From Streptomyces diacarni (GTDB taxonomy: Bacteria > Actinomycetota > Actinomycetes > Streptomycetales > Streptomycetaceae), in contig NZ_QOIN01000019.1 of NCBI RefSeq assembly GCF_003323715.1, forward strand, positions 62,001 through 126,000: DNA of 64,000 bases, in the 5' to 3' direction. Shown here piece after piece: positions 35,231 to 43,717 of the stretch. The notes under the pieces were generated by a model that saw nothing but the letters and a program-made list of their open reading frames with translations, was not told where the DNA came from and did no database searches. Numbering within the stretch: the first letter of the stretch is position 1; every line of letters begins with the position of its first letter. A program made the translations under genes and the position numbers.

Positions 35231-36889
35231 GTGACAGACGTAGCCAGCCAGGGATCCGCGCCCGATGACGACCGCCCGGTGCTCACCAACCGGCAGGGTC
35301 ACAAGGTCTACGACAACCAGAACCAGCGGACGGTCGGCGCACGCGGCCCTGCCACGCTGGAGAACTACCAGTTCCTGGAAAAGATCAGCCACTTCGACAG
35401 GGAACGCATTCCCGAGCGGGTGGTCCACGCCCGCGGCGCGACCGCCTACGGGTATTTCGAGAGCTACGGCGGCTGGGGCGAGGAGCCCGTCAGCCGCTAC
35501 ACCCGGGCGAAGCTCTTCCAGGAGCGCGGCAAGCGCACCGATGTGGCCGTGCGGTTCTCCACCGTGATCGGTGGCCGGGATTCCTCGGAGGCGGCCCGCG
35601 ACCCGCGCGGCTTCGCGGTGAAGTTCTACACCGAGGAGGGCAACTGGGACCTCGTCGGAAACAACCTGGGTGTCTTCTTCATCCGGGACGCCATCAAGTT
35701 CCCCGACGTCATCCACGCGCTCAAGCCCGACCCGGTCTCGCACGAGCAGAAGCCGGCCCGGATCTTCGACTTCATGTCGCAGACCCCGGAGTCGATGCAC
35801 ATGCTCGTCAATCTCTTCAGCCCGCGCGGTATCCCCGCCGACTACCGGCACATGCAGGGCTTCGGCGTGAACACCTACAAATGGGTGAACGGCGAGGGGA
35901 GAACCGTCCTGGTCAAATACCACTGGATGCCCAAGCAGGGTGTGCGCAGCATGACCGAGGACGACGCGGCCGCCGTCCAGGCCGCAGAACTGGGCCACGC
36001 GACGAAGGACCTGTACGAGGCGATCCGCCGCGGCGACCATCCCGAATGGGAACTGCTCGTCCAGATCATGGACGACCACGACCATCCGGAGCTGGACTTC
36101 GATCCCCTGGACGACACGAAGACCTGGCCGGAGCAGGACTTCCCGCCCAAGCCGGTGGGCCGTATGGTTCTCGACCGCACCGTCGAGGACTATTACGCGG
36201 AGAACGAGCAGATCTCCTTCGGCACGGGCGTCCTCGTCGACGGCCTGGATTTCTCCGACGACAAGATGCTCGTGGGGCGGACCTTCTCCTACAGCGACAC
36301 GCAGCGCTACCGCGTCGGCCCGAACTACCTGCAGCTCCCGGTCAACCGCGCCAAGAACGCCACCGTGCACACCAACCAGCGCGACGGAATGATGGCCTTC
36401 GAACAGGATCCGCACGCGGGGAATCCGGAGGTCAACTACGAGCCGTCGGTCATGGGCGGACTGCGCGAAAGCCGGTATCCGACCACCGACGACGAAGGGC
36501 CCGAAATCCAGGGCCGGGTCACCCGCAAACGCATTCCGCGCACCAACGACTACCTTCAGGCGGGCCAGCGGTACCGCCTGCTGGAGGACTGGGAGCGGGA
36601 CGACCTGGTGAAGAACTTCGTCGACCTGATCTCCCAGGCCGACCGCAGGGTCCAAGAACGGATGGTCTGGCATTTCCTGCTCGTGGAGAACGAACTCGGC
36701 CTCCGCGTCGGCGAGGGCCTGGGCATCGGTCCCGATGACGTCTCCGGCCTCGAGCCGCTGGCCGGCCAGAACCTGACAGAGGAGGACCGCGAGCGGCTGG
36801 CGCACCTGGGCAGCAACCCTGCGCGGGACGTCTCGGGCCTCACCATGACCCACTGCGTCCCGGACGAGCGGCACGTCGTCACCCGCTGA
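35231..36889 (+). CDS. Monofunctional heme catalase
   Basis: Converts hydrogen peroxide to water and oxygen. Small-to-mid-size catalase of 552 residues with all core signatures: [16 protein letters not shown] (distal His), [13 protein letters not shown] (distal Asn region) and the proximal heme-ligand motif [16 protein letters not shown] (Tyr). It is about 50 residues longer than typical clade-3 enzymes, with a C-terminal extension but no flavodoxin-like domain of the large-subunit type. GTG 35231 is preceded by AAGGGACC. No adjacent regulator of the Fur or OxyR type is seen. Confidence 0.95.
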   Translation: MTDVASQGSAPDDDRPVLTNRQGHKVYDNQNQRTVGARGPATLENYQFLEKISHFDRERIPERVVHARGATAYGYFESYGGWGEEPVSRYTRAKLFQERGKRTDVAVRFSTVIGGRDSSEAARDPRGFAVKFYTEEGNWDLVGNNLGVFFIRDAIKFPDVIHALKPDPVSHEQKPARIFDFMSQTPESMHMLVNLFSPRGIPADYRHMQGFGVNTYKWVNGEGRTVLVKYHWMPKQGVRSMTEDDAAAVQAAELGHATKDLYEAIRRGDHPEWELLVQIMDDHDHPELDFDPLDDTKTWPEQDFPPKPVGRMVLDRTVEDYYAENEQISFGTGVLVDGLDFSDDKMLVGRTFSYSDTQRYRVGPNYLQLPVNRAKNATVHTNQRDGMMAFEQDPHAGNPEVNYEPSVMGGLRESRYPTTDDEGPEIQGRVTRKRIPRTNDYLQAGQRYRLLEDWERDDLVKNFVDLISQADRRVQERMVWHFLLVENELGLRVGEGLGIGPDDVSGLEPLAGQNLTEEDRERLAHLGSNPARDVSGLTMTHCVPDERHVVTR

Positions 36890-36968
36890 CGCGTCAGGGG
36901 AAGCCCACGGGGAACCGGAGAAGGGGAGAACGCGCAGGGGATCAGCACGTCGGGAGGCACGAGCGGGA

Positions 36969-37274
36969 ATGGCAGCGACGAAGCGGTACGCGGTCGCCGC
37001 GTCGGGGCAGTGGGTGGACGACGAAGACGGCCGCCGGCTGCCCGCGGGCGAGGCGCACGCCTGGGAACAGGGCCTGAACCAGACCGTGTGCGGCCTCTCG
37101 CTCAGCCGGTCGCGGCTGACGCGGTTCGCCCACGTCGCCTGGCCCGACATCCTCCCCGACTCCGGGGGAGCGGCGGACCGCGTGCAGCGGGTGTGCCCCC
37201 GCTGCGCGTCCGTCGCAGGACGCCGCGGCGGTGAGGCACGCCCCCGCTGGCACCGCACCAACCCCCGGCCGTGA
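36969..37274 (+). CDS. Small hypothetical protein (Cys/His-containing)
   Basis: Unrecognised 101-residue protein, soluble, without signal peptide. It reads AATKRYAVAASGQWVDDEDG, then CGLSLSRSRLTRFAHVAWPDI, and ends in VCPRCASVAGRRGG, where the CxxC pair together with earlier Cys and His residues might bind zinc. A GGGAGG lies 12 nt upstream of ATG 36969. Coding use is actinomycete-like. It is placed between the catalase and the conservon with no evident link to either. Confidence 0.6.
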   Translation: MAATKRYAVAASGQWVDDEDGRRLPAGEAHAWEQGLNQTVCGLSLSRSRLTRFAHVAWPDILPDSGGAADRVQRVCPRCASVAGRRGGEARPRWHRTNPRP

Positions 37275-37606
37275 ACGCGCGCCTGGGCAGGTGGCCGGCC
37301 ACGGCGCGGTGACAGCGGGGTGAGAGGGTCGTGAGGGAGCTGTGACGCCGGGGCGCGGCCACGGCGTGTCCACCGCGTCGAGGGTGGCGCGCGCACATCC
37401 GGAGTGGACCTCGCTTGTTCCGTGGTGATCCATTCCGGTTATGCTGCCTGCGACTCGGCATGACGGTGCGTCACCGGATCTCCGGTCACGTCCAGTTCTG
37501 CACGGGTCCCAAAACGGTGGGGCGAGCCCGTCGGCGGGCCGGAGGTGCACTCGCTGCTGCCCACATCGCCTCTTTGCCCAGTCCGTCGAACGATTTGAGG
37601 ACGCTG
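37275..37606. other. 332-bp intergenic region upstream of the conservon
   Basis: No gene seen. It contains a locally less GC-rich patch (about 37405-37450) with TTGTTC at 37415-37420 and TATGCT at 37440-37445; their 19-bp spacing is longer than ideal. This could be the cvn promoter and would give a leader of about 150 nt. Confidence 0.3.
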
Positions 37607-39145
37607 ATGATGCGCACGGGTTCGTCGCCCGGAGGTCAACGGTCCGCGCCGCCCTGGATGTGGTGGCTCCCCGCGCTCGCCATGGCCGCCGCCACGGCCG
37701 TCGCGGCCACCCAGGTCCCCGGCGACGCGCGCTCCGCGGTCATCTGGTGCGGGGTCGTGGGGACCGCCGCCGTCGCACTCACCACCGGTGAACTGTCCCG
37801 CAGGGGACGGGCGCTGGAGACGCTGCGGAGCCAGTACGCGGAGCACCAGGCGGCCCTCCAGCGGCACCTGCACGAGCAGGAGGCCGCGACCGTGCGGTTG
37901 GCCAAGGAGCGGCTACCCGAAGCGGTCGAAGCGCTGCGCCGGGGCGAGTTCGCCGAGAACGTGGTGCGCTCGGCCGCTTCCGCGGGCCCCGCCACCGGGC
38001 TCGGGACCGAGTTCGAGGCGGCGCACCACGAGCTGGTGCGCTCCGTGGTCGAGGCGGTGCGGGCCGAGGAGTCGCTGCGTGACTCCGCGCAGCGCGGCGT
38101 GGTCAACATCGCCCGCCGCGTCCAGGCCATCGTGCACCGCCAGGCGACCGACCTGCGGGAGATGGAGGAGCGGCACGGACAGAGCCGCGAGTTCTTCGCC
38201 GACCTGCTGCGCCTGGACCACAGCAACGCCCTGATCAGCCGGCTCGCCGACACCATCGCGGTACTCGGCGGTGCCCGGCCCGGGCGGCAGTGGAGCCAGC
38301 CCGTGCCGCTCTACAGCGTGCTGCGTGGCGCGATGTCGCGGATCGCCGACTACCAGCGGGTCTCGCTGCACTCGGTCGCCGAGGTCGCCGTCATGGGACG
38401 CGCGGTGGAGCCGCTGATCCACGCGCTGGCCGAACTGTTGGACAACGCCACCTGCTACTCGCCGCCGCAGACCCGCGTCCACCTGACGGCGGGCGAGGTG
38501 CACGCCGGCATCGCCGTCGAGATCGAGGACGGCGGATTCGGGCTGAGCGAGGAGGCGCGGAGCCGCGCCGAGCACATGCTGGAGACCGCGCGAGAGGGCA
38601 TCGACCTCAACGACCTCGGTGAGGCGCCGCGCCTCGGCCTGACCGTGGTCGGGCGCCTGGCGCAGGAGTACGACTTCCAGGTGTCGCTGGCACCGTCCGC
38701 CTACGGGGGCGTGCGCGCCGTTCTCGTCGTCCCCCACGAACTGATCACCACGGCGCCCGCGAGCGGGCGCGCCCACGGCATCGGCGCCACATCGGGGCAG
38801 CGGCCGGCGGACCGGCCCGCGGCGTCCGTGTCGCCGGCCAGGAAGGACACACCGTCGACCTCCGGCCGCGGGGAGCAGGAGCTGATGGACGAGGAGACGC
38901 CGCAGGTCGCCGAGCGCACCGCCAGTGGGCTGCCGCAGCGGCGCAGCCGCCGGGGCGGCCGGTCCACCGCCCGCACGAGGGCCGGTGCTCCCGCGGTGGA
39001 GGAGAGCGAGCGGGAGGAGACGACGTCTGACGAGCCCGCGCCCGGGATGTGGATGGGCGCCTTCCAGGAGGGCCTGTCAGGCAAGCGATCGGCAACGACT
39101 GCCGCCCAGGAACACAGCGACAAGTCGTCGGATGAAGGTGAGTGA
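37607..39145 (+). CDS. cvnA: Conservon sensor kinase-like protein CvnA
   Basis: First gene of a Streptomyces conservon, a membrane-associated G-protein-like signalling set. The 512-residue protein has two N-terminal membrane segments (WWLPALAMAAATAVAATQV and VIWCGVVGTAAVALTTG) and a coiled helical region. A dimerisation segment retains a His (LLRLDHSNALISRLADT), and a GHKL ATPase domain shows ALAELLDNATCYSPP and IEDGGFGLSEEA. The last 130 residues are disordered and charged. ATG 37607 follows GAGGA. The 3-nt gap to cvnB indicates an operon. Confidence 0.9.
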   Translation: MMRTGSSPGGQRSAPPWMWWLPALAMAAATAVAATQVPGDARSAVIWCGVVGTAAVALTTGELSRRGRALETLRSQYAEHQAALQRHLHEQEAATVRLAKERLPEAVEALRRGEFAENVVRSAASAGPATGLGTEFEAAHHELVRSVVEAVRAEESLRDSAQRGVVNIARRVQAIVHRQATDLREMEERHGQSREFFADLLRLDHSNALISRLADTIAVLGGARPGRQWSQPVPLYSVLRGAMSRIADYQRVSLHSVAEVAVMGRAVEPLIHALAELLDNATCYSPPQTRVHLTAGEVHAGIAVEIEDGGFGLSEEARSRAEHMLETAREGIDLNDLGEAPRLGLTVVGRLAQEYDFQVSLAPSAYGGVRAVLVVPHELITTAPASGRAHGIGATSGQRPADRPAASVSPARKDTPSTSGRGEQELMDEETPQVAERTASGLPQRRSRRGGRSTARTRAGAPAVEESEREETTSDEPAPGMWMGAFQEGLSGKRSATTAAQEHSDKSSDEGE

Positions 39146-39148
39146 TCG

Positions 39149-39553
39149 ATGGTTCGGCAGCCCGACATGGACTGGATGCTCAAGGACTTGGCGGACAGCA
39201 TCCCGCAGACCCGCCATGTCGTCCTTCTGTCGTCGGACGGCTTGTGCATGGCTCAATGCCCGCTGGACAAGGACACCTCCGACCGGCTGGCGGCGATCGG
39301 AGCAGGCCTGCAGAGCCTGGCCAGAGCGGCTGCCGAGGAGTTCCCGCACAGCAACGGCAGCATGCGCATGGTCGTCATCGAACTGGACGGCGGCTTCCTG
39401 CACCTGATGGCGGCGGGTGAGGGGGCGCACCTGGTCGTCCTGGTCGACGAGGGGGTCGACATGGGCCTCGTCGGGCAGCACATGCGCGGCCTGGTCACCC
39501 GGATCGGCGCCCACCTCACCAGCCCCCCGCGTGGCGACCGGCTGGCGCGATGA
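39149..39553 (+). CDS. cvnB: Conservon roadblock/LC7 protein CvnB
   Basis: Roadblock-fold protein of 134 residues, a regulator or activator of the small GTPase CvnD. It starts DWMLKDLADSIPQTRHVVLLSSDGLCMA, the standard roadblock opening, and ends in a short basic tail. In related actinomycete systems roadblock proteins associate with the sensor and GTPase at the membrane. It overlaps cvnC by 4 nt. Confidence 0.93.
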   Translation: MVRQPDMDWMLKDLADSIPQTRHVVLLSSDGLCMAQCPLDKDTSDRLAAIGAGLQSLARAAAEEFPHSNGSMRMVVIELDGGFLHLMAAGEGAHLVVLVDEGVDMGLVGQHMRGLVTRIGAHLTSPPRGDRLAR

Positions 39554-39900
39554 CGCAGGTGGGCGAGGACTGGGACGAGGGCGGTCCGGAGCGGTTGTAC
39601 GTCCTGACGGGCGGGCGCAGCGGCTTCGACGAGACCGGCCTCGACCTGGTCACGTTAATCGTCTCCCGTACCCCGCCGCAGATCGGCATGCAGCCCGAGC
39701 ACGAGTCGATCCTGCGGGTGTGCGCGTCCCCGCTGAGTGTCGTGGAGATCTCGGCACACCTGAAACTCCCGGTGAGCATCGTCAGTGTGCTGCTCGCCGA
39801 CCTCTTGGCCGAAGAACGTGTGGAAGCCAGGGCGCCTGCCCCTGCCCTTCCCGACATCGACATCATCAAGGCGGTGATCCATGGCCTCCAGAACCTTTGA
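39550..39900 (+). CDS. cvnC: Conservon DUF742 protein CvnC (contains a TTA codon)
   Basis: Protein of 116 residues with the DUF742 winged-helix-like fold: LYVLTGGRSGF near the start, CASPLSVVEISAHLKLPVSI in the middle and IIKAVIHGLQNL at the end. It is the third conserved component of conservons, with an unclear molecular role. The Leu in LVTLIVSR is encoded by TTA at 39655-39657, a rare codon read by the bldA tRNA in Streptomyces. It overlaps cvnB by 4 nt and cvnD by 20 nt, so translation is coupled and the TTA could limit the whole module. Confidence 0.93.
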   Translation: MTQVGEDWDEGGPERLYVLTGGRSGFDETGLDLVTLIVSRTPPQIGMQPEHESILRVCASPLSVVEISAHLKLPVSIVSVLLADLLAEERVEARAPAPALPDIDIIKAVIHGLQNL

Positions 39901-40501
39901 GACGGCAGCGGGGCCTCGGAGCGAGGACGCGCTGCCGGCGTCGGCCACCTCCGCGGTCAAGATCGTCATCGTGGGCGGCTTCGGCGTCGGCAAGACGACC
40001 CTGGTGCGCTCCGTGAGCGAGATCAGGCCGCTGACGACCGAGGAGACGATGACGGAGGCCAGCGCCGGCGTCGACGATCTCGCCGGCGTCGAGCGCAAGT
40101 CGATGACGACCGTCGCCATGGACTTCGGCCGCATCAGCCTCAACGACGAGCTGGTCCTGTACCTGTTCGGCACACCGGGGCAGCAGCGCTTCTGGTTCCT
40201 GTGGAACGGCCTGTTCGAGGGGGCGCTGGGTGCCGTGGTGCTCGTCGACACCCGGCGGCTGGAGGCCAGCTTCGACGTGCTCGGCCGCCTGGAGGAGTCG
40301 CAGACGCCCTTCGTGGTGGCCGTCAACGCGTTCGACGAGGCGCCGTCCTACACCGACGGGGAGTTGCGTGAGGCGCTGGACCTGACGGACGAGGTGCCGC
40401 TCATGGCGTGTGACGCCCGGAACCGGGAGTCCAGCAAGGGCGTCCTCCTGGCGCTGATGCAGTACCTGCACTCCCTCGCCATGACTTCGGAGGCGACGTG
40501 A
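39881..40501 (+). CDS. cvnD: Conservon small GTPase CvnD
   Basis: Ras-like GTPase of 206 residues, the output switch of the conservon. The P-loop is GGFGVGKTTLVRS; the G3 region is FGTPGQQRFWF, lacking the Asp of the canonical DxxG; and the G4 region is VAVNAFDEAP, with Ala in place of Lys of NKxD. These departures are typical of CvnD/MglA-like proteins. A short Ser/Thr-rich tail precedes the domain. It starts inside the end of cvnC and ends in a GTGA overlap with the P450 gene. Confidence 0.93.
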   Translation: MASRTFETAAGPRSEDALPASATSAVKIVIVGGFGVGKTTLVRSVSEIRPLTTEETMTEASAGVDDLAGVERKSMTTVAMDFGRISLNDELVLYLFGTPGQQRFWFLWNGLFEGALGAVVLVDTRRLEASFDVLGRLEESQTPFVVAVNAFDEAPSYTDGELREALDLTDEVPLMACDARNRESSKGVLLALMQYLHSLAMTSEAT

Positions 40502-42051
40502 CCCCGCAACCCCCCAACCCCTCGGACGAGCGGCATCAGACGTATGTGCCGTCCCCGCGGCCCGAGCCCGGCGCCGGAACGGCGGCCGCCCCGCCGCCCG
40601 GCTGCCCCGCGCACGCCGCGGGCGCCGGGCCGGGCGGCGGCGCGGACGGGCTGCGCCGCCTCTTCGGCCCCGAGGCCGACACCGACCCCATGAGGCTGTA
40701 CGAGAAGCTGCGGTCCGAGCACGGCCCGGTGGCCCCGGTGCTGCTGCCCGGCGACGTACGTGTCTGGCTGGTGCTCGGCCACCGTGAGAACCTCGAAGTG
40801 GCCCGCACGCCCTCGCTCTTCTCCCGGGACTCGCGCCACTGGCACGCCATGCGCGAGGGCAGGATCCCCCCTGACCATCCGCTCGCTCCGCTGACCACGT
40901 GGCAGCCGCTGTGCGTGTTCGCCGACGGCATGGAGCACCAGCGGCTGCGCCAGGCGCTCACCGACAGTCTGTCGCGCTTCGAGTCGCGCGGCATCCGCCG
41001 GTACGTGATCCGCTTCACGCACCAGCTGATCGACGGTTTCGAGAACGCCGGACAGGCCGACCTGGTCGAGCAGTTCGCCGACCAGCTGCCGCTGCGGGTC
41101 ATCACGCAGCTGTTCGGCATGGAGGAGGAGTACGGGCCCCAGCTGGTCAAGGCCGCCAAGGACATGATCCAGGGCACCGAGACCGCAGTCGAGAGCAACG
41201 ACTTCATCACCGACACCCTCCAGCGGCTGGTGGAGCGCAAGCGGGTGGAGCCGGCGCACGACGTGGCCTCCAAGCTGATCGAGCACCCGGCGGGGCTGTC
41301 CGACGACGAGGTCCGCGAGCACCTGCGCGTCACCCTGGTCTCCGCCAACGAGCCGACGGTCAACCTGATCGCGAACACGCTGCGGATGCTGCTCACCGAC
41401 CGCCGTTTCCGGGCGACCCTGGCCGGGGGGCACATGACCCTGCCGGACGCCCTGGAACAGGTGCTGTGGGACGAGCCGCCGATGACGACGAACATCGGCA
41501 GGTGGGCGACGGGCGACACCCAGCTCGCCGGCCGGCAGATCAAGGCCGGCGACATGCTGGTCCTCGGGCTCGCGGCGGGCAACGTCGACCCCGCGGTCCG
41601 GCCCGACCTGTCGGTGCCGCTGCACGGCAACCGCTCCCATCTGGCCTTCAGCGCCGGGCCGCACGAGTGCCCGGGCCGGGACCTGGGCCGGGCCATCGCG
41701 GACACGGGACTCGACACGCTGCTCTCGCGCCTTCCCGACCTGCGGCTCGCGGTGCCGCAGGAGGAGCTGCGCTGGGACTCGGCCCTGATGTCCCGTCGGC
41801 TCGTGGCGCTGCCCACCTCGTTCACGTCGCCGCGTCGGACGGGGCGGCCGAGGCCCGGCGAGACGTCCGCGTCGGCCCGGCAGCCCCTGCCGCCGCCCGA
41901 GCCCCCAGCTGGCGCGGCTGTCGGAACCCAGGTGCGGCCGTCGCCGCCGCCCGGGGCCCCGGCGGCGGCCGGGGCCGTACCGTCGTCCGAGCCGGAGCGC
42001 GGGACGGGCTGGGCGGCCGTCAGGCGCCGACTGCGCGGCCGTGGCCGGTGA
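40498..42051 (+). CDS. Conservon cytochrome P450, CYP157-like (no ExxR)
   Basis: P450-fold protein of 517 residues, fifth gene of the conservon. The heme loop is FSAGPHECPGRD with the proximal Cys. At the K-helix the sequence is EQVLW instead of ExxR, the hallmark I associate with the CYP157 family of Streptomyces (E-x-x-L-W). The I-helix reads VSANEPTVN rather than AGxET. Pro-rich disordered tails flank the domain at both ends. Translationally coupled to cvnD. Whether it catalyses, or signals by binding a ligand, is unknown. Closely similar in layout to the P450 at 10226-11680. Confidence 0.85.
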   Translation: MTPQPPNPSDERHQTYVPSPRPEPGAGTAAAPPPGCPAHAAGAGPGGGADGLRRLFGPEADTDPMRLYEKLRSEHGPVAPVLLPGDVRVWLVLGHRENLEVARTPSLFSRDSRHWHAMREGRIPPDHPLAPLTTWQPLCVFADGMEHQRLRQALTDSLSRFESRGIRRYVIRFTHQLIDGFENAGQADLVEQFADQLPLRVITQLFGMEEEYGPQLVKAAKDMIQGTETAVESNDFITDTLQRLVERKRVEPAHDVASKLIEHPAGLSDDEVREHLRVTLVSANEPTVNLIANTLRMLLTDRRFRATLAGGHMTLPDALEQVLWDEPPMTTNIGRWATGDTQLAGRQIKAGDMLVLGLAAGNVDPAVRPDLSVPLHGNRSHLAFSAGPHECPGRDLGRAIADTGLDTLLSRLPDLRLAVPQEELRWDSALMSRRLVALPTSFTSPRRTGRPRPGETSASARQPLPPPEPPAGAAVGTQVRPSPPPGAPAAAGAVPSSEPERGTGWAAVRRRLRGRGR

Positions 42052-42447
42052 TTGCCTGACTGTTCCGACTCGCCTCGTTCATCCGGTTCTTCTGCCTTCC
42101 TGCGGGGTGCGCGTCCGTGCGCGCTCCCGCAGGATGACGCCCGAGTTCTCTCGGTCCGCGGCGGAATCGCCCCAGTTGCCGTGCCGAATATGCCAAGCGC
42201 GCCCCACTGAGTCACCTGTGGCGTGAATGGTTGCTTGTGGCAATGGATACACATGAGCAAAGAGGGTCACGCCGCGTCATCCGCTCCGTGCCACGTGTCG
42301 GCCCGTCCCCGCCAGGGGGCGGGCCTCGGCATGGCGCCTGGCGTGCGCGGCGGCGCGTCCGGAACCCCGGCGCGCCGCCGGCAGACCCTCGACGAGTGTT
42401 CGGGCAAGGAAGCGGCGCGGCCGCAGGAGTGACTGAGGTGATCGATA
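42052..42447. other. 396-bp intergenic region between conservon and terpene synthase
   Basis: No gene seen. The first part carries a strong hairpin (listed separately). The middle, about 42215-42260, is the least GC-rich part and probably contains the terpene-synthase promoter, though I cannot pin a convincing -10/-35 pair. The rest is GC-rich leader up to GTG 42448. Confidence 0.35.
42099..42133 (+). terminator. Hairpin downstream of the conservon
   Basis: CCTGCGGG at 42099-42106 pairs with CCCGCAGG at 42126-42133, and an inner GTGCGCG/TGCGCGC pairing extends the stem. It lies 48 nt after the P450 stop and probably separates the conservon transcript from the terpene genes. Confidence 0.55.
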
Positions 42448-43677
42448 GTGGAGCACGGGGTACTGGTTCCGCCCGTCTATTCTCCGATTCCCCCGGCGAT
42501 ACACCCCCGCCACGAGCGGATCGACCAACAGACCGCCGCTTGGGCCAAGAGCTTCGACATCGGCTCACGTGAACTGCGCGAAAAGCTCATCGGCCACGAC
42601 ATAGGCACCTTCGCCGCCCGCATCCTCCCGGACGGCGACGAAGAGGTCATCTCGCTGCTCGCCGACTTCGTCCTGTGGCTCTTCGGCGTCGACGACGGCC
42701 ACTGCGAAGAGGGAGAACTCGGAGCCGACCCCAAGGAACTCGTCCCCGAACTCTCCCGGCTGCTGCGCATAGCCCAGAACCCGGAAGCCCCCATGCTCAC
42801 CGGCGACTCCCTGGCCGCCGGGCTGCGGGACCTGCGGTACCGGATGAACCTGCACGCGACACCGGGGCAGGTCGCCCGCTGGGTCGACGCGCTGCGGGAG
42901 TACTTCCTGTCCGTCGTGTGGGAGGCCTCGCACCGCAACAAGGGCACCGTCCCCGACCTCAACGACTACACCCTCATGCGGCTCTACGACGGCGCCACGT
43001 CCGTCGTGATGCCGCTGCTGGAGATGGGCTACGGCTATGAACTCCAGCCGCACGAGAGGGACAGCACGTCCGTGCGGGCCGCCGCCGAGATGGCCTACTT
43101 CATCATCACGTGGGACAACGACCTCTTCTCCTACCACAAGGAGTCCCGGGGCCAGCAGTACTACCTCAACGTGCTGCGCGTGCTGGAACACCACCACGCG
43201 ATGAGACCCGCGGACGCCCTCCAGACCGCCGTCGCCCAACGCGACCGCGTCATGTGCCTGTTCCTGAGGCTGAGCGCCCACCTCGCCGCCTCCGGCAGCC
43301 CGCAACTGCGCCAGTACCTGACAAGCCTCACCTCCTTCATCCGGGCCGCCCAGGACTGGGGCATCTCCTCGCGCCGGTACACCACCCCCGAGGACCCCGC
43401 CGACCTGCCCACCACGTTCCGCGACACACCGACGGACGACAGCACCGAACCTCTCGACATCCCGGCCGTCTCCTGGTGGTGGGACCTCCTCCCGGAAGGA
43501 ACCGAAGGACCGGAAGGCCCCGACGGCTCCCGAGGCTCCAACGGGCCGGTCCCGGCGGCGCTCCCCACCCCGCGCCGCAGGCAGCCGGCCGGCGGGGACG
43601 CGGCCGTCCCCGTCGCCCAGCGCCCCGCGAAGGACCGCGTGGCGATGGCCGGACACCACCACTGCTCCCGCGCCTGA
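42448..43677 (+). CDS. Class I terpene synthase
   Basis: Predicted soluble cyclase of 409 residues converting a linear prenyl diphosphate, most likely farnesyl diphosphate, to a cyclic terpene. Both metal-binding motifs are present: the Asp-rich FGVDDGHCEEGE near residue 80 and the NSE triad NDLFSYHKE near residue 227. A terminal SSRRY lies near residue 310. The catalytic domain ends near residue 320; the remaining ~90 residues are Pro/Gly-rich and disordered. GTG 42448 has GAGGTG 8 nt upstream. It does not look like epi-isozizaene, geosmin or methylisoborneol synthase, so the product is unassigned. A P450 follows 40 nt downstream. Confidence 0.85.
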   Translation: MEHGVLVPPVYSPIPPAIHPRHERIDQQTAAWAKSFDIGSRELREKLIGHDIGTFAARILPDGDEEVISLLADFVLWLFGVDDGHCEEGELGADPKELVPELSRLLRIAQNPEAPMLTGDSLAAGLRDLRYRMNLHATPGQVARWVDALREYFLSVVWEASHRNKGTVPDLNDYTLMRLYDGATSVVMPLLEMGYGYELQPHERDSTSVRAAAEMAYFIITWDNDLFSYHKESRGQQYYLNVLRVLEHHHAMRPADALQTAVAQRDRVMCLFLRLSAHLAASGSPQLRQYLTSLTSFIRAAQDWGISSRRYTTPEDPADLPTTFRDTPTDDSTEPLDIPAVSWWWDLLPEGTEGPEGPDGSRGSNGPVPAALPTPRRRQPAGGDAAVPVAQRPAKDRVAMAGHHHCSRA

Positions 43678-43717
43678 GCACAAGACCGCCGAGAGCGTCA
43701 CGAAGAGGAGCACCCAA

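Noticed and set aside
37275..37606. Small gene or ncRNA in the pre-conservon gap
   Set aside because: No reading frame with a ribosome site and no distinctive secondary structure beyond ordinary GC-rich pairing.
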